Assembly: GCA_012519365.1 (NCBI GenBank)
Contig: JAAYQH010000454.1
Coordinates: forward strand, 1-14,872
Direction: 5' to 3'
Length of the DNA stretch: 14,872 bases
Source: Planctomycetota bacterium
GTDB lineage: Bacteria; Planctomycetota; Phycisphaerae; Sedimentisphaerales; Anaerohalosphaeraceae
In this document: positions 13,699-14,872 of the stretch, piece after piece
Layout: each line of letters opens with the position of its first letter
Position numbering within the stretch: position 1 is the first letter of the stretch
Translations under genes and position numbers: made by a program
Notes under the pieces: model-generated
Database searches by the model: none
The model's input: only the letters and a program-made list of their open reading frames with translations
Told to the model about the DNA's origin: nothing

Positions 13699-14872
13699 AT
13701 GACACAAATGGATTTTTACCAATTACCGAATGGATTGATACTCTTGGGCGAGCAGATGAGTCATGTTCAGTCTGTCTCGCTTAATATTCTCACGCCCGGC
13801 GGCGCGAGCCGATTGCCTGATGGCTGTTGCGGTGCGGGTTCAGTTCTGGCCGACTGGCTTTTCCGCGGCGCAGGAGAACGCGACAGCCGACAACTGATCG
13901 AAGCGATGGACGGCCTGGGCATTCATCGCAACACGACCATCGCTGCGTATCATTTGACATTGAGCGCCGCTCTGGAGGCGGGCAACCGGACGCGGGCGCT
14001 GGATTTGTATGCGGATATTCTGCTCCGCCCGCGGCTGGACGCATCGCAATTTGAGCTGTCACGCAAGCTGGCGATTGAGGAATTGCGCAGCCTCGACGAC
14101 GATCCCCGCAGCAAGGTTATGGTCTTGCTGTATGAGCAATTTTATCCGGATCCTTTTGGCCGACCCAGTCAGGGAAAAGAGTCGGAACTGGCGGCCCTGA
14201 CTGCCGAGCGGTGTGCACAAATTGCCGCCCAGCTGTTCAATCCGCCCGAGATTATTTTCTCGGTGGCAGGCAATTATGACTTTCAAACGCTGCGTTCTCA
14301 GGTTGAGACGCTTTTCAACGAACCAGTGGCCGGTCGGCCCGCTGACGTAAAGCCGGTCGCTCAGGGGCGGCCTTATACCCATTACCCCAACGAGGGCGCC
14401 CAGGTGCATATTGGACTGATGACCGCAATGCCGCCTGTCAGTGCGGGTTTTTATTACGAAACGATGGCGGCGGTGTCCATCTTGTCCGGCGGCATGAGCA
14501 GCCGATTGTTTACCGAGGTCCGTGAAAAACGCGGGCTGTGTTATGCCGTGGGCGCGCGTTATCATACCTTGAAGGATTACGCCGGTATTTCCTGCTATGC
14601 AGGCACCACCCCCGACAAGGCTCAACAGACCCTTGAGGTGATCTGGGAACAATTCCGCCGGCTCAAAGACGGCATCACAGAAGACGAACTGCAACGCGCC
14701 AAAGTCAGCCTGAAAAGTTCGCTGATTATGAAAAGCGAATCCACCCGCGCTCGGTCGGCGTCCATTGCGGGCGATTATTTTCTGCTGGGGCGTGTTCGCA
14801 CCCTTGACGAAATTCGCAACGGCATCGAGACGCTGACCGTTGATTCGGTGCTGGAGTTTCTCCGACAGCACC
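13699..14872 (+). CDS. M16-family zinc-peptidase homologue lacking the HxxEH motif, 3' truncated by window
   Basis: The frame is open from ATG 13699 to the window edge (391 codons). It reads as an M16B (pitrilysin/MPP-like) protein: N-terminal DFYQLPNGLILLGEQMSHVQSVSLNILTPGGASR, a second domain, and the C-terminal-half signature LSGGMSSRLFTEVREKRGLCYAVGARY. In active M16 enzymes the N-terminal helix reads HFLEH before MLFKGT. Here the aligned stretch is SVLAD (48-52) before WLFRGAG, so zinc ligands and the catalytic Glu are gone. The C-terminal Arg/Tyr region is kept, as in the non-catalytic partner of heterodimeric M16B peptidases. It probably pairs with an active subunit, possibly encoded just downstream. 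It lies 62 bases after the permease gene with only a weak GGA before the ATG; the ATG at 13708 is an alternative start. Confidence 0.82.
   Translation, partial: MTQMDFYQLPNGLILLGEQMSHVQSVSLNILTPGGASRLPDGCCGAGSVLADWLFRGAGERDSRQLIEAMDGLGIHRNTTIAAYHLTLSAALEAGNRTRALDLYADILLRPRLDASQFELSRKLAIEELRSLDDDPRSKVMVLLYEQFYPDPFGRPSQGKESELAALTAERCAQIAAQLFNPPEIIFSVAGNYDFQTLRSQVETLFNEPVAGRPADVKPVAQGRPYTHYPNEGAQVHIGLMTAMPPVSAGFYYETMAAVSILSGGMSSRLFTEVREKRGLCYAVGARYHTLKDYAGISCYAGTTPDKAQQTLEVIWEQFRRLKDGITEDELQRAKVSLKSSLIMKSESTRARSASIAGDYFLLGRVRTLDEIRNGIETLTVDSVLEFLRQH

Overview
The window looks like a chromosomal segment of a Gram-negative-type bacterium with moderately high G+C. It combines a 3' end of polynucleotide phosphorylase, a sigma-54 activator, GTG starts, sparse Shine-Dalgarno sites and a large cluster of SPFH, ABC-2 and M16 genes. 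This mix recalls Planctomycetota (Phycisphaerae-like), but that placement is an inference from gene style only and is not certain.

Left part (1-2595, + strand): the end of pnp with a strong GC hairpin behind it; a small cold-shock protein; 29 bases later an NtrC-type sigma-54 activator whose receiver domain has lost its phosphorylation residues; then a small GGQ-motif release-factor-like protein of lower G+C. Next (about 2650-3330) is a dead IS630-type transposase. It is split by a one-base frameshift and cut off where it meets the 3' end of an ABC-2 permease gene (3342-4349, - strand).

A 172-base divergent promoter region (4350-4521) holds predicted sigma-70-type promoters for both directions and a perfect 14-base palindrome. 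From it runs rightward the main block (4522 to the window end), all on the + strand with short gaps: a 688-residue HflK-like SPFH protein with seven predicted membrane segments, an HflC-like protein, a second HflK-like protein interrupted by an in-frame TAA, a P1B-type heavy-metal ATPase, an ABC ATPase with a long disordered tail, an ABC-2 permease with a large extracytoplasmic domain, and the start of an M16-family protein that lacks the zinc-binding motif.

The block reads as a membrane-organising and membrane-quality system: SPFH scaffolds (HflK/HflC relatives, in other bacteria partners of the FtsH protease) beside a metal exporter, an ABC-2 exporter and a peptidase-like protein. The divergent permease may be a second membrane subunit for the ABC ATPase. 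Two neighbouring proteins, the second HflK-like protein and the metal ATPase, both begin with short His-rich stretches, which hints at a shared metal link. No tRNA, rRNA or CRISPR array was seen, and no gene-free stretch exceeds 300 bases.
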